Source: Sphingoaurantiacus capsulatus (GTDB lineage: Bacteria; Pseudomonadota; Alphaproteobacteria; Sphingomonadales; Sphingomonadaceae). Taken from it: a DNA stretch of 64,000 nucleotides. The stretch lies in contig NZ_JBHRXV010000001.1 of the NCBI RefSeq assembly GCF_042648405.1, positions 62,001 to 126,000 on the forward strand. Direction: 5' to 3'. The position numbers and the translations under genes are program-made. Positions 1 to 8,166 of the stretch are shown piece after piece; position 1 is the stretch's first letter; the number at the start of each line of letters is the position of its first letter. The notes beneath the pieces were generated by a model. That model was not told where the DNA came from and did no database searches. It was given only the letters and a program-made list of their open reading frames with translations.

Positions 1-224
1 TCCACCCTTATTACACCGGCGTGAAGTCCTACACCGAGCTGCCGTCGATCGTCGTCGAGCAGATCGAGCATTTCTTCGCGCATTATAAGGATCTGGAGCC
101 CGGCAAGTGGGTGAAGGTCCACGGCTGGCAAGGCCCCGAGGTCGCCGAGCGGCTGATCTTCGAGGGCATCGAGCGGGCCAAGGCGGCGGGCGTCGGTGAG
201 CCGCCGGAGGCGCGGGCGAAGTAA
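1..224 (+). CDS. ppa: Inorganic pyrophosphatase, C-terminal part (left edge)
   Basis: The reading frame enters from the left edge (first full codon at base 3) and ends with TAA at 222-224. About 73 C-terminal residues are visible, beginning HPYYTGVKSYTELP and continuing through EHFFAHYKDLEPGKWVKV. This matches the end of family I soluble inorganic pyrophosphatase, where the Lys and Tyr of the KxY stretch and the HYKxLE segment are conserved. The enzyme hydrolyses cytoplasmic pyrophosphate and pulls biosynthetic reactions forward. The start, the DxDPxD metal site and the promoter lie outside the window. A palindromic repeat follows the stop. Confidence 0.9.
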   Translation, partial: HPYYTGVKSYTELPSIVVEQIEHFFAHYKDLEPGKWVKVHGWQGPEVAERLIFEGIERAKAAGVGEPPEARAK

Positions 225-237
225 GAGCGCATAATCA

Positions 238-315
238 TCGTCATTCCCGCGCAGGCGGGAATCCATACCTTCAGGCGGCTCGGCGTATGGATCCCCGCCT
301 TCGCGGGGATGACGA
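238..315. repeat. Paired palindromic intergenic repeat, copy 1 of 11
   Basis: Two short palindromes face each other. The left arm reads ATTCCCGCGCAGGCGGGAAT and the right arm ATCCCCGCCTTCGCGGGGAT, bounded by TCAT and ATGACG. The two arms also pair with each other. It sits between the convergent ppa and GNAT gene ends, so it may act as a transcript-end hairpin. Confidence 0.85.
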
Positions 316-336
316 TATTGGGATGGTCGGGCGGCC

Positions 337-807
337 TCAGCCCCTCGCCAGCGCCTTCAGCGCATCGCCTGTCACGCGGTTGACCGTCCACTCGTCCATC
401 GCGACCGCGCCGAGCGAGCGGTAGAAGGCGATGGCCGGCGCGTTCCAGTCGAGGACCGACCATTCGAGCCGCCCGCAGTCGCGCTCGACGCCGATCGCCG
501 CCAGCCGCGCGAGCAGCGCCTTACCGACCCCAGCCCCGCGCGCGTCGGGCGTGACATACAGGTCTTCGAGGTAGATGCCGGGCTTCCCCGTCCACGTCGA
601 GAAATTGTGGAAGAACAGTGCGAAGCCGAGCGGCGTGGCGCCCTCCTCCGCGATGATTGCCTCGGCGTAAGGACGGTCGCCGAACAGCACCCGGGTAAGA
701 TCGGCCTCGGTCGCCTTCACTGCGTCGGGCTCGCGCTCGTAGATCGCGAGTTCCTTCACGAAGCGCAGGATGGTCGGGACGTCGGCAGCCGTGGCGTCGC
801 GGATCAT
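337..807 (-). CDS. GNAT family N-acetyltransferase
   Basis: This 156-aa protein is a single GNAT fold. The acetyl-CoA binding loop is VTPDARGAGVGKAL near residues 87-100, followed by the motif B region LEWSVLDWNAPAIAFYRSLG near 114-133. GNAT enzymes move an acetyl group from acetyl-CoA to an amine. The order of motifs, and the aromatic-rich FFHNFSTWTGKPGIYLEDL segment before the loop, resemble diamine or thialysine acetyltransferases (SSAT2-like), but the substrate cannot be read from sequence. Its ATG overlaps the TGA of the upstream TfoX-like gene (ATGA), so it is probably the last gene of the 3267-337 operon. Confidence 0.85.
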   Translation of the reverse strand: MIRDATAADVPTILRFVKELAIYEREPDAVKATEADLTRVLFGDRPYAEAIIAEEGATPLGFALFFHNFSTWTGKPGIYLEDLYVTPDARGAGVGKALLARLAAIGVERDCGRLEWSVLDWNAPAIAFYRSLGAVAMDEWTVNRVTGDALKALARG

Positions 808-1133
808 TTCTTCTTTTTCTTCGTCCGGCCGGCGATGGCGAAGGCAGCAACGGCGAGGCGCAGCATCTCCTGCTCGTCGTCATAGGCGCCGTCGGGCACC
901 TGGCGGTAGCTCGTCACCACCGTTTTGCCGCCCATGTCGTAGGTGAACGCCTTGCGGCCCTCATATTCGCCGACCGTCGCGGCGTCCGTCTTCAGATAGA
1001 GTTCGCCGTCGAGGATCAGGCCGGTCATGCACTTGTCGATATAGACCGCCAGCTCGCCGAAAGTCTTGCGGACGCTCACCTCGCCCAGCGGCGCGAGCTG
1101 CTCCTTCAGGTCGGCGGCAAGCGCGTCGCTCAC
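804..1133 (-). CDS. TfoX N-terminal domain protein
   Basis: A 109-aa protein starting at GTG 1133, which overlaps the ispG stop in a GTGA junction. Its body (GEVSVRKTFGELAVYID, then LILDGELYLKTD) matches the TfoX N-terminal domain seen alone in many alphaproteobacteria. In gammaproteobacteria TfoX/Sxy promotes competence gene expression with CRP, but short single-domain proteins like this have no established role. The C-terminus ends in a run of lysines (GRTKKKKK), possibly contacting nucleic acid. It is translationally coupled to ispG upstream and the GNAT gene downstream. Confidence 0.8.
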   Translation of the reverse strand: MSDALAADLKEQLAPLGEVSVRKTFGELAVYIDKCMTGLILDGELYLKTDAATVGEYEGRKAFTYDMGGKTVVTSYRQVPDGAYDDEQEMLRLAVAAFAIAGRTKKKKK

Positions 1134-2254
1134 TCGGCAGCGACCGCCTGGGCCTCGGCGGCGGCCTCGATCTCGGCCGCCTTCTTCTCGACGAGGCTGA
1201 CGATGTGGTCGACCATATTCTCGTCGTTGATGTGGTGGTCGGTGACGCCCGACAGATAGACCATATGCTTGCCGGCACCGCCGCCGGTGATGCCGATATC
1301 GGTCTCGCGCGCCTCGCCGGGGCCGTTGACGACGCAGCCGAGCACCGACAGCGACAGCGGCGTGCGGATATGCTGCAACCGCTGCTCCAGCGCCTCGACG
1401 GTCTTGATGACGTTGAAGCCCTGACGCGCGCAGGACGGGCAGGACACGACGCGGACGCCGCGATGGCGCAGGCCGAGGCCTTTGAGAATCTCGAAACCGA
1501 CGCGAACCTCTTCCTCGGGCTCGGCGGACAGGGACACGCGCAAGGTGTCGCCGATGCCGTACCAGAGCAGCGAGCCGATGCCGATCGCCGACTTGACGGT
1601 GCCGCCGACAAAGCCGCCCGCCTCGGTGATGCCGAGGTGCAGCGGGCAATCGACCGCTTCGGCGAGCTGCTGATAGGCGGCGACGGCGAGGAATATGTCG
1701 CTCGCCTTCACCGCGACCTTGTACTCGCGGAAATCATGGTCCTCGAGCAGCCGGATATGGTCGAGCGCGCTTTCGACCAGCGCCTCGGGGCACGGCTCGC
1801 CGTATTTCTCGAGCAGGTCCTTCTCAAGGCTGCCGGCGTTGACGCCGATGCGGATCGCGCAGCCGTTGGCCTTGGCGGCATTGACCACCTCGCGCACCCG
1901 GTCGGCCGAGCCGATATTGCCGGGGTTGATGCGCAGGCAGGCGGCGCCGGCGTCGGCGGCTTCGAGCGCGCGCTTGTAGTGGAAATGGATGTCCGCGACG
2001 ATCGGCACGCGCGACGCGCGAACGATCTCCTTCAGCGCCGCGGTCGATTCCACATCGGGGCAGGACACGCGGATGATGTCGGCGCCGGCCTCCTCGCAGC
2101 GGCGGATCTGCTCGATCGTCGCCTTGGCGTCGGAGGTCAGCGTGTTGGTCATCGTCTGCACGGTGATCGGCGCGTCGCCGCCCACCGGCACCTTGCCGAC
2201 CATGATCTGACGGGACTTGCGGCGGGTGATATCCCGCCAGGGACGCAGGCTCAT
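1130..2254 (-). CDS. ispG: (E)-4-hydroxy-3-methylbut-2-enyl-diphosphate synthase (flavodoxin)
   Basis: The 374-aa length is normal for bacterial IspG. The enzyme reduces methylerythritol cyclodiphosphate to HMBPP, the penultimate step of the MEP isoprenoid pathway in the cytoplasm. An N-terminal TIM barrel carries PVGGDAPITVQTMTNT and the HFHYKRAL region. The C-terminal iron-sulfur domain carries the cluster cysteines in VVSCPSCARQGFN and LGCVVNGPGEA. The start ATG overlaps the stop of the WYL regulator (ATGA) and the stop overlaps the TfoX-like start, so four genes share one transcript. No oddities. Confidence 0.97.
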   Translation of the reverse strand: MSLRPWRDITRRKSRQIMVGKVPVGGDAPITVQTMTNTLTSDAKATIEQIRRCEEAGADIIRVSCPDVESTAALKEIVRASRVPIVADIHFHYKRALEAADAGAACLRINPGNIGSADRVREVVNAAKANGCAIRIGVNAGSLEKDLLEKYGEPCPEALVESALDHIRLLEDHDFREYKVAVKASDIFLAVAAYQQLAEAVDCPLHLGITEAGGFVGGTVKSAIGIGSLLWYGIGDTLRVSLSAEPEEEVRVGFEILKGLGLRHRGVRVVSCPSCARQGFNVIKTVEALEQRLQHIRTPLSLSVLGCVVNGPGEARETDIGITGGGAGKHMVYLSGVTDHHINDENMVDHIVSLVEKKAAEIEAAAEAQAVAAE

Positions 2255-3267
2255 GAAGGTTCCGGGCTTTCCGCCAAACGATCGTCGCTCGCCATATACG
2301 CGGCGTGTGACAGTTCAGGAAGGGCCGCGGCGTGCCGCGCGACGACCTGCCCCGCCAGTGCCGCCAGCGCAGTGCGCAGTTCGGGCGGATCGATGACGTC
2401 GATCTCCGGCCCGACGCCGAGCAGCATCAGCGCCGCCTGGCCGATGGTTTCGATGGGCAGGCGCACGCGGTTGCCCTCGGCGGCGGCCACCGCCACTTCG
2501 GCAAAGGCGCCAAGCCCGGCAAGGCGGATAAGGCCTTCGGCGGTCGCGTCGACCACCGCGATGCCGGGACGCAGCTCGGTTTCGAAGCGGGCCATCTCCT
2601 CGGTCCAGAAGGTGGCGAGGTCGAAATCGGCGGGCCGCACGAACTTTTCCTCGGTGGCGGCGAAGGCGCGGAGGTTGGAGACCCGGAAGATGCGCAGCTT
2701 CCCCGCGCCGCGCGCCACCATGTACCAGGCGCCCGCCTTCAGCACGACGCCGACCGGCTCGACCTCCCAGTCCCGCTCGCCTGTCCAGCTCTCGTAGCGC
2801 ATCGTCACCCGCACCTCGTCGAGCACGGCGCGGCCGACCGCGGGCAGGTGCGGCACACTGTCGGCGGCGCGGTACCAGTTGACCGGGTCGAGATGAAAGC
2901 GCGAGCCGATCCGTCCCGCCGCATCGCCCGCCCCGGACGGCAGCGCGGCGAGCAGCTTGTTGCCCGCCACACTCGCCGCCGGGCCGATGCCGAGCGCCGC
3001 CGCCGGCCCCGGCAGGCCGATCATGAACAGCGCCTCCGCCTCCGCCGCCGACAGGCCGGTCAGCCGGGTGCGGTAGCCGTCGAGCAGCTCGAACCCGCCG
3101 CCGGGGCCGCGGTCGCCATAGACCGGCACGCCGGCGGCGCTCAGCGCGTCGATGTCGCGATAGATGGTGCGCACCGACACCTCGAACTCGGCGGCGAGCG
3201 CGTCGGCAGTCAGCCGGCCGCGGAGCTGCAGCAGGATGAGGATCGACAGAAGGCGGCTGGCGCGCAT
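2251..3267 (-). CDS. YafY-type HTH/WYL transcriptional regulator
   Basis: 338 aa. Residues 1-55 form a DeoR-like helix-turn-helix (SILILLQLRGRLTADALAA, VSVRTIYRDIDALSAAGVPV). The middle and C-terminal part is a WYL-type ligand-sensing region (AWYMVARGAGKLRIFRVSNL, residues ~175-195) with its C-terminal extension. Such proteins are one-component regulators whose WYL domain is thought to bind small ligands or nucleic acid. It lies at the head of the ispG run and is divergent from the secreted gene at 3352. The 84-bp gap holds an inverted repeat that may be its operator. Confidence 0.88.
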   Translation of the reverse strand: MRASRLLSILILLQLRGRLTADALAAEFEVSVRTIYRDIDALSAAGVPVYGDRGPGGGFELLDGYRTRLTGLSAAEAEALFMIGLPGPAAALGIGPAASVAGNKLLAALPSGAGDAAGRIGSRFHLDPVNWYRAADSVPHLPAVGRAVLDEVRVTMRYESWTGERDWEVEPVGVVLKAGAWYMVARGAGKLRIFRVSNLRAFAATEEKFVRPADFDLATFWTEEMARFETELRPGIAVVDATAEGLIRLAGLGAFAEVAVAAAEGNRVRLPIETIGQAALMLLGVGPEIDVIDPPELRTALAALAGQVVARHAAALPELSHAAYMASDDRLAESPEPS

Positions 3268-3290
3268 GTCTTCGCTGTAGCGCAGAATAG

Positions 3291-3307
3291 CTGACGCCGC
3301 ATGTCAG
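3291..3307. promoter_or_regulatory. Candidate operator between the WYL regulator and the divergent gene
   Basis: CTGAC-N7-GTCAG is a short inverted repeat in the 84-bp divergent gap, 24 bp upstream of the regulator start and 44 bp upstream of the 3352 start. The placement suits an autoregulating YafY-type protein. Assignment is by position and symmetry only. Confidence 0.4.
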
Positions 3308-3351
3308 GATGACGCACGCAGGATCATGTCTTCACTCAACAGGAGGGCAGG

Positions 3352-3912
3352 ATGGCGAACGGAATGGAACGGTGCGGGTTGCTGCAGGCAGCGACGGGCG
3401 TGGCGGTGGGCATGGTGGCAGCGAGCCTGGCCAGTGCGCGGACGGTCGCCACGCCGAGCACCGCCCCGGCCGGCGGCGGCGATTTCGCCTTCCTCGCCGG
3501 TGAATGGAAGATCGCGCAGCGGCGGCTTGCCGACGGCAAGTGGGACGAATTCCCCGGCGAGGCCACCGTCCATTCGCTGCTCGGCGGCCTCGCCAGCATC
3601 GAGGAGCTGCGCATTCCGGCGCGCAACTTCTTCGGCGTGGAGGTGCGCAGCTTCCACCAGAAGGAGCGGAAGTGGGCAGATCATTGGATGAGCGCCGGCA
3701 ACGGCGTGGTGAACGACCCGATGATGGGCAGCTTCGCGGGCGGCGTCGGCACCTTCCTCGCCGAGGAGGAGATCGAGGGCGGCGGCAAGCTGATCGCACG
3801 CGGCGTGTGGGACCGGGTCACGCCGACGTCGTGCCGTTGGCACCAATCGACCTCGAGCGATGGCGGGAAGAGCTGGGACTATAATTGGTACATGGACTGG
3901 ACGTGGGTTTAG
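3352..3912 (+). CDS. Secreted DUF1579-like protein
   Basis: 186 aa, preceded by a strong AGGAGGG ribosome site at 3341-3347. The N-terminus has a signal-like segment (LLQAATGVAVGMVAASLASA). The mature part reads DFAFLAGEWKIAQRRL, then VHSLLGGLASIEELRI and RKWADHWMSAGNG. This is the pattern of small beta-barrel DUF1579/lipocalin-like proteins, where W in the GEW motif opens the barrel. Function in this family is unknown. It is divergent from the WYL regulator and shares a gap with a candidate operator, so it is the likeliest target. The end DYNWYMDWTW is rich in aromatics. Confidence 0.7.
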   Translation: MANGMERCGLLQAATGVAVGMVAASLASARTVATPSTAPAGGGDFAFLAGEWKIAQRRLADGKWDEFPGEATVHSLLGGLASIEELRIPARNFFGVEVRSFHQKERKWADHWMSAGNGVVNDPMMGSFAGGVGTFLAEEEIEGGGKLIARGVWDRVTPTSCRWHQSTSSDGGKSWDYNWYMDWTWV

Positions 3913-3937
3913 CTGGGGCTCACCGCCCTCCCCTCCC

Positions 3938-4005
3938 CGTCATACCGGCGAAAGCCGGTATCCAGACCAGCGTCCGGCTGGATACCGGCTTTCGCCGGTA
4001 TGACG
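3938..4005. repeat. Paired palindromic intergenic repeat, copy 2 (ACCGGCG subtype)
   Basis: Outer ends are CGTCATACCGGCG and CGCCGGTATGACG, with inner ends GGTATCCAGACC and GGCTGGATACC. It is almost the same as the copies at 47929 and 51518, and both arms carry the same ACCGGCG variant. Confidence 0.88.
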
Positions 4006-4040
4006 ACCGGGGGTGTGCCGATGGCGACGTCCCCACAAAC

Positions 4041-4073
4041 GAAAAGGGCGCCCGGTTTTCCGGACGCCCCTTC
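4041..4073 (-). terminator. Rho-independent terminator of the tol-pal operon
   Basis: Read on the minus strand, GGGCGTCCGG-AAAA-CCGGGCGCCC forms a 10-bp stem (one G-T pair) with a 4-nt loop, followed at once by TTTTCGTTTG. It starts 21 bp after the pal stop. Confidence 0.85.
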
Positions 4074-4093
4074 GTTCTCAACCGAAACCGCCG

Positions 4094-4633
4094 TTAGCTG
4101 GCGGCGCCGCCCGAGATCACGGTCACGCCCCGGCGGTTCTGGGCGAAGCTCTCTTCGTCCGAACCCTGCACCTCGGGGCGCTCCTTGCCGTAGGAGATCG
4201 TCGAGATGCGGGCGGCACCGACGCCCTGCGCGGCGAGGTGGTTCTTCACCGCGTTGGCGCGGCGGTCGCCGAGCGCGAGGTTGTATTCGCGGGTGCCGCG
4301 CTCGTCGGCGTGGCCTTCGACGGTGATGCGGACCTGGCCGTAGCGCTGCAGCCAGGTGGCCTGCTTGTTGAGCGTGCCGCGCGACGCCTCGTCGAGCTCG
4401 TAGCTGTCATAGGCGAAATAGACGCGGTCGCCCGCCTGCTGCTGGAAGTCGGCGGCCGAACCGGGGACCGCGCTCGACGACACCGGGCCCGGCGTCTCGC
4501 CGGTGGTCGGGGCGGTCGGGGTGGTCGTTGCGGCCGGCGGCGGCGGCGGGGGCAGGTCTTCTTTCTTCTTCGAGCATGCCGCGGTGGCGACGAGCCCGGT
4601 GATCAGCAGAACCTGCAAGGGAAGTGAGCGCAT
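4094..4633 (-). CDS. pal: Peptidoglycan-associated lipoprotein Pal
   Basis: 179 aa. The start at 4633 puts a lipoprotein signal first (LPLQVLLITGLVATAACS), with Cys20 as the predicted lipidated residue. A Lys/Pro-rich linker with a six-proline run follows. From about residue 65 comes an OmpA-like peptidoglycan-binding domain with the diagnostic GHADERGTREYNLALGDRRA stretch. Pal tethers the outer membrane to peptidoglycan and binds TolB, helping outer-membrane constriction at division. It is the last gene of the tol cluster, with a terminator just downstream. A longer upstream frame lacks a signal peptide and was discarded. Confidence 0.95.
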   Translation of the reverse strand: MRSLPLQVLLITGLVATAACSKKKEDLPPPPPPAATTTPTAPTTGETPGPVSSSAVPGSAADFQQQAGDRVYFAYDSYELDEASRGTLNKQATWLQRYGQVRITVEGHADERGTREYNLALGDRRANAVKNHLAAQGVGAARISTISYGKERPEVQGSDEESFAQNRRGVTVISGGAAS

Positions 4634-4680
4634 TTTCCTCTCCTTCAACGTTTTCGTTTCGAATTCAGAATGAATGTCTC

Positions 4681-6018
4681 TTATCGCAACAACGGCGACC
4701 ATGCCGGGTCCGATCCATCGAGCGGCGTTTTGATGCGACGCTCGTTGAGGCCGGTGAGATCCACCGACCAGAGATCGGCGCTGCCGCCGCGGGCCCGCGA
4801 CGACTGGCCGGTGCGGAAGAACATGATGACGCGGCCGTTGGGCGACCAGGTCGGCCCCTCGTCCTGCCAGGCGTTGGTGAGCAGGCGCTCGCCGCCGCCG
4901 TCGGGGCGCATCACGCCGATCTTGAACTGGCCACTGCCCATCTTGGTGAAGGCGATCAGGTCGCCGCGCGGGCTCCACACTGGCGTCGCATAGCGGCTGT
5001 CGCCGAAGCTGATGCGCTGCTGGCCCGACCCATCGGCGTTCATCACATAGATTTGCTGGCCGCCGCCACGATCCGATTCGAAGACGATCTTCGACCCGTC
5101 GGGCGAGAAGCTCGCCGCGGTATCGATGCCCGGCGAGGTGGTCAGCCGCGTCAGCCGGCGCGAGCCGATGTCGAGGCGATAGATATCGGTGTTGCCGCCG
5201 ACCGCCATCGAGATGACGAGGCTGTTGCCGTCGGGTGCGAAGCGCGGCGCGAAGGTCATGTTGGGGAAATCGCCGACCAGCTGCTGCGAGCCCGAACCGA
5301 TGTTGTAGACGTACACGCGCGGCCGGTTCTGCGCGAAGCTCATATAGGCGATCGTCTGCTGGTTCGGCGCGAAGCGCGGCGTCAGCACGAGACTCTGCCC
5401 GTTGGTCAGGAAGCGGTGGTTGGCGCCGTCCTGGTCCATGATCGCCAGCCGCTTGATGCGCTTGATCTTCGGCCCGGTCTCCGAGACGTAGACGATGCGG
5501 CTGTCGAAATAGCCCGTCTCGCCGGTCAGCCGCGAATAGACCATGTCGGCGCAGCGGTGCGCGAGGCGCCGCCAGGTCGAAACCGTGGCGGTGAAATTCT
5601 GCGCGTCGAGCCGTTCCTCCGAGAACACGTCATAGAGGTAGCAGCCGAGCGTGATGGTGCCGTCGGCGTTGGCCTGCACCGAGCCCGTCACCAGCGCCTG
5701 CGCGGCGACGGTGCGCCAGCTCGGGAATTGCGGCGCCGACACGTCCGGGAAACTGACCGTCGTGGTGTAAGCCGCCGGGTTGAGCGGCTTGAACAGGCCC
5801 GAACTTTCGAGGTCGGCGGCGATAACCTCGGCCATCTGCTTGCCGAGCGCGTCGGTGCTGCCCGCCGCGGTCGGCGCCACGGTCGGCGTCGCGAAGGCCG
5901 GGACGGCGATCGGCATCGGCTGCTGGATGCCGCTGTTGATGTCGACGCGAAGCACGGCATGGGCCGGAACGGCGGCGACCGCCGCCAGCATCGCGAACAT
6001 CAGGGGTAAAAGGCGCAT
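4681..6018 (-). CDS. tolB: Tol-Pal periplasmic protein TolB
   Basis: 445 aa, a normal TolB length. A Sec signal peptide ends near AVPAHA (about residue 21). The N-terminal alpha/beta domain is followed by a six-bladed propeller built from PD40/TolB repeats, for example FAPRFAPDGNSLVISM, AASFSPDGSKIVFES and TPVWSPRGDLIAFTK. TolB binds Pal in the periplasm and is recycled by the energised TolQRA complex. It lies 9 bp downstream of tolA and 47 bp upstream of pal. Confidence 0.97.
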   Translation of the reverse strand: MRLLPLMFAMLAAVAAVPAHAVLRVDINSGIQQPMPIAVPAFATPTVAPTAAGSTDALGKQMAEVIAADLESSGLFKPLNPAAYTTTVSFPDVSAPQFPSWRTVAAQALVTGSVQANADGTITLGCYLYDVFSEERLDAQNFTATVSTWRRLAHRCADMVYSRLTGETGYFDSRIVYVSETGPKIKRIKRLAIMDQDGANHRFLTNGQSLVLTPRFAPNQQTIAYMSFAQNRPRVYVYNIGSGSQQLVGDFPNMTFAPRFAPDGNSLVISMAVGGNTDIYRLDIGSRRLTRLTTSPGIDTAASFSPDGSKIVFESDRGGGQQIYVMNADGSGQQRISFGDSRYATPVWSPRGDLIAFTKMGSGQFKIGVMRPDGGGERLLTNAWQDEGPTWSPNGRVIMFFRTGQSSRARGGSADLWSVDLTGLNERRIKTPLDGSDPAWSPLLR

Positions 6019-6027
6019 CCGGGCTCC

Positions 6028-6861
6028 TTAATTCATCTTCGACGGATCGAAATTCAGTTCGAACAGCTTCCAGGCGTCGAAATACTCCGCCGGAAGCGTA
6101 AGCGGTGAACAACGGATGACGGCTCGCCGGGCACTCTCGGCGAACGCACGAGCATAGGCCTGGTTTCCGCCGGTCACCCCGGTTTGGTCCAAAACTTCCG
6201 GCACGCCGGTCACGGCGCCCTGTCGGCTGAGCTGAATGCGCAGCACCACGGTCATGTTGCCGACGCCCTCGCCGCCGAGCGGCGGGTTCCAGCAGGGCGC
6301 GACCTGCGAGCGGATCGCCTGCTCTAATGTCGCGGTGGCGCGCGCATCGAGCCGCGCGCCCTTGGGCAGCGACTTTTCGATCGACTGCGCGGTGGCCGAG
6401 GTATCGACGGGCTTGCGCTGCGCCTTGGGCAGTGCCTTGTTGATGAGGTCGGACAATTGCTGCGCCTCGGCGACCTTGTCGGCCTTCTTCACCGCCTTGG
6501 GCTTGGCTTCGGCCTTGGGCTTCGCCGCTTCCTTCTTCGGCTCGGGCTTCGGCTTGGCATCGAGCGCCGGCACCGGGCTCAGCAGTTCGGGCTTCGGCGC
6601 CGGCTCGGGTTCGGGCGCGGCGGCCTCGACCGGCGAAATCTCGGGCGCCGACGCCTCGATGGTTTCCTGCGGCGCGGCCTCCATCGACGGCTTGGGCGGC
6701 TCGGTGATGCGCGGCACGTCGCTGATCTCGACGATCTCGACCGGCACCGCCTCGCTGAAGCTTGGCAGCGCCGCCTGGTGCATCGACCAGGTCAGCGACA
6801 GGCCGGCGAGCAGCGCGAGATGCGCTGCGCCGGCGAGCATCAAGGCGCGCGTTTCGGTCAT
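6028..6861 (-). CDS. tolA: Tol-Pal system protein TolA (TonB-like C-terminus)
   Basis: 277 aa. A single N-terminal membrane helix (residues ~8-25, LMLAGAAHLALLAGLSL) is followed by a long Pro/Glu/Lys-rich periplasmic rod (PEPEPAPKPELL, then KPKPEPKKEAAKPK). From about residue 180 comes a C-terminal domain with a VAPCWNPP motif and VVLRIQLSRQG, typical of TolA/TonB C-terminal folds. TolA couples the proton-driven TolQR motor to TolB-Pal. Its start overlaps the tolR stop (ATGA). Sequence in this family is low-complexity, so identity rests mainly on architecture and position. Confidence 0.92.
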   Translation of the reverse strand: MTETRALMLAGAAHLALLAGLSLTWSMHQAALPSFSEAVPVEIVEISDVPRITEPPKPSMEAAPQETIEASAPEISPVEAAAPEPEPAPKPELLSPVPALDAKPKPEPKKEAAKPKAEAKPKAVKKADKVAEAQQLSDLINKALPKAQRKPVDTSATAQSIEKSLPKGARLDARATATLEQAIRSQVAPCWNPPLGGEGVGNMTVVLRIQLSRQGAVTGVPEVLDQTGVTGGNQAYARAFAESARRAVIRCSPLTLPAEYFDAWKLFELNFDPSKMN

Positions 6862-7319
6862 TCGTCGTTCGGCTGCTCCCGCCCGGAACTGGGCTCGCCT
6901 GTGCCTTCGCTTACCAGCGCCACCTTGCCGAAGCCGGCGGCGTTGACCTCTCCGACGATGCGCATCACCCGACCGTAGTCGAGGCTGCTGTCGGCACGCA
7001 CATACACGCGCGGCTCGTCGGCGGCCCGCGCTTCGCGGATCGCCGTAAGCTTCGCCGCCAGATCATCGGGGGCGATAGCTTGCTCGTCGATGAACAGCTT
7101 TCCGTCACGGTCGAGCGAGAGCTGCACGGGGGTATTGTCCTGCTTCAGGGCGCCGGCGCGGCTGTCGGGCAGATCGACCGGCACGCCCGACACCAGCAGC
7201 GGTGCCGTGATCATGAAGATGATCAACAACACCAGCATGACATCGACGAGCGGCGTCACGTTGATCTCGGCCATCGGCGCGCGGCGCGAGCCGCGGCCCC
7301 CGCCCAGGTTCATCGACAT
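6858..7319 (-). CDS. tolR: TolR (ExbD/TolR family) motor subunit
   Basis: 153 aa. One transmembrane helix lies at residues ~19-42 (INVTPLVDVMLVLLIIFMIT). The Asp in PLVDVMLVLL is the conserved protonatable residue of ExbD/TolR. The periplasmic part carries PVDLPDS and a C-terminal RADSSLDYGRVMRIVGEVNAA domain. TolR works with TolQ as the proton-motive-force motor for TolA. A 142-bp spacer holding a palindromic repeat separates it from tolQ upstream, which is unusual for these normally adjacent genes. Confidence 0.95.
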   Translation of the reverse strand: MSMNLGGGRGSRRAPMAEINVTPLVDVMLVLLIIFMITAPLLVSGVPVDLPDSRAGALKQDNTPVQLSLDRDGKLFIDEQAIAPDDLAAKLTAIREARAADEPRVYVRADSSLDYGRVMRIVGEVNAAGFGKVALVSEGTGEPSSGREQPNDE

Positions 7320-7332
7320 GAGATGCCTCCTT

Positions 7333-7445
7333 CACCCTCTCCTCTCCTGGAAGGGGAGGGGGACCGCCGAAGGCGGTGGTGGGGTGGAAGCGCCGCGGCC
7401 CCTCCACCCTGCTGCGCAGGGTCCCCCTCCCCGTTCCGGGGAGGA
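7333..7445. repeat. CT/GA-rich inverted repeat (second family), copy 1 of 3
   Basis: The outer arms TCCTCTCCTGGAAGGGGAGG and TCCCCCTCCCCGTTCCGGGG lie about 80 bp apart around an inner GGTGGTGGGGTGGAAG/CCTCCACCCTGC pair. It occupies the tolQ-tolR gap inside an operon. Confidence 0.75.
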
Positions 7446-7461
7446 TGAGCGCGCGCGAGCA

Positions 7462-8166
7462 TCACTTCTCTTCCATCTGGTCGAGCTGCCGCGACAGCAG
7501 CCCGTGGAATTCCTCGGCGAAATGCTGGAGGCGCGCTTCCAGCCGGCCGATGCCGTGCAGCAGCCGGTTGTAGCCGATGACCGCCGGGATGGCCGCAAAC
7601 AGGCCGATCGCAGTCGCAAACAGCGCCTCGGCGATGCCCGGCGCGACGACAGCGAGCGTCGTATTCTGCGTCGCGGCGATCGAGGTGAAGGCGCGCATGA
7701 TGCCCCAGACGGTGCCGAACAGCCCGACGAACGGCGCGACCGAGCCGACGGTGGCGAGGATGTTCAGCCGATCGGACAGCTCGTCGATCTCGCGGCCGAT
7801 CGCCACCGACATGATGCTGGTGAGGCGGGCGCGCACGCCCTCCCGGTCGAAGCGGCCCTTGCCGAGCGAACGGCGCCACTCGTTCATGCCGGCGTTGAAC
7901 ACCTGCGCCGAGGGGTGCTTCGACTTCTGCGACTTGTCGTAGAGGTTGTCGATCGAATCCGAGGCCCAGAAATGATCCTCGAACTTCGCCGCTTCCTTGT
8001 TGATCTGCTTCAGCCGCCGCGCGCGGTCGATGATGATCGCCCACGACCAGATGCTGGCGAGCAGCAGGCCGACCATCACGCCTTTGACGATGATGTCCGA
8101 CTGCAGGAACAGCGCCCAGGGCGACAGGTCGGCGGCGCCGGCGACGCTTACGCTTGCTTGGTTCAT
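7462..8166 (-). CDS. tolQ: TolQ (MotA/TolQ/ExbB proton channel)
   Basis: 234 aa. Three membrane helices are visible: DIIVKGVMVGLLLASIWSWA (~24-44), LATVGSVAPFVGLFGTVWGI (~137-157) and a third around IAEALFATAIGLFAAIPAVI (~178-198). The APFVGLFGTVWGIM and AEALFATAIGL motifs are the hallmarks of TolQ/ExbB. With TolR it forms the inner-membrane proton channel that energises TolA. Its start overlaps the ybgC stop (ATGA). The tolR gene is downstream across a repeat. Confidence 0.96.
   Translation of the reverse strand: MNQASVSVAGAADLSPWALFLQSDIIVKGVMVGLLLASIWSWAIIIDRARRLKQINKEAAKFEDHFWASDSIDNLYDKSQKSKHPSAQVFNAGMNEWRRSLGKGRFDREGVRARLTSIMSVAIGREIDELSDRLNILATVGSVAPFVGLFGTVWGIMRAFTSIAATQNTTLAVVAPGIAEALFATAIGLFAAIPAVIGYNRLLHGIGRLEARLQHFAEEFHGLLSRQLDQMEEK

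Noticed and set aside
1205..2797. Long plus-strand open frame opposite ispG and the WYL regulator
   Set aside because: GC-rich DNA leaves antisense frames open. Translation gives no recognisable domain, while the minus-strand genes have full motifs.
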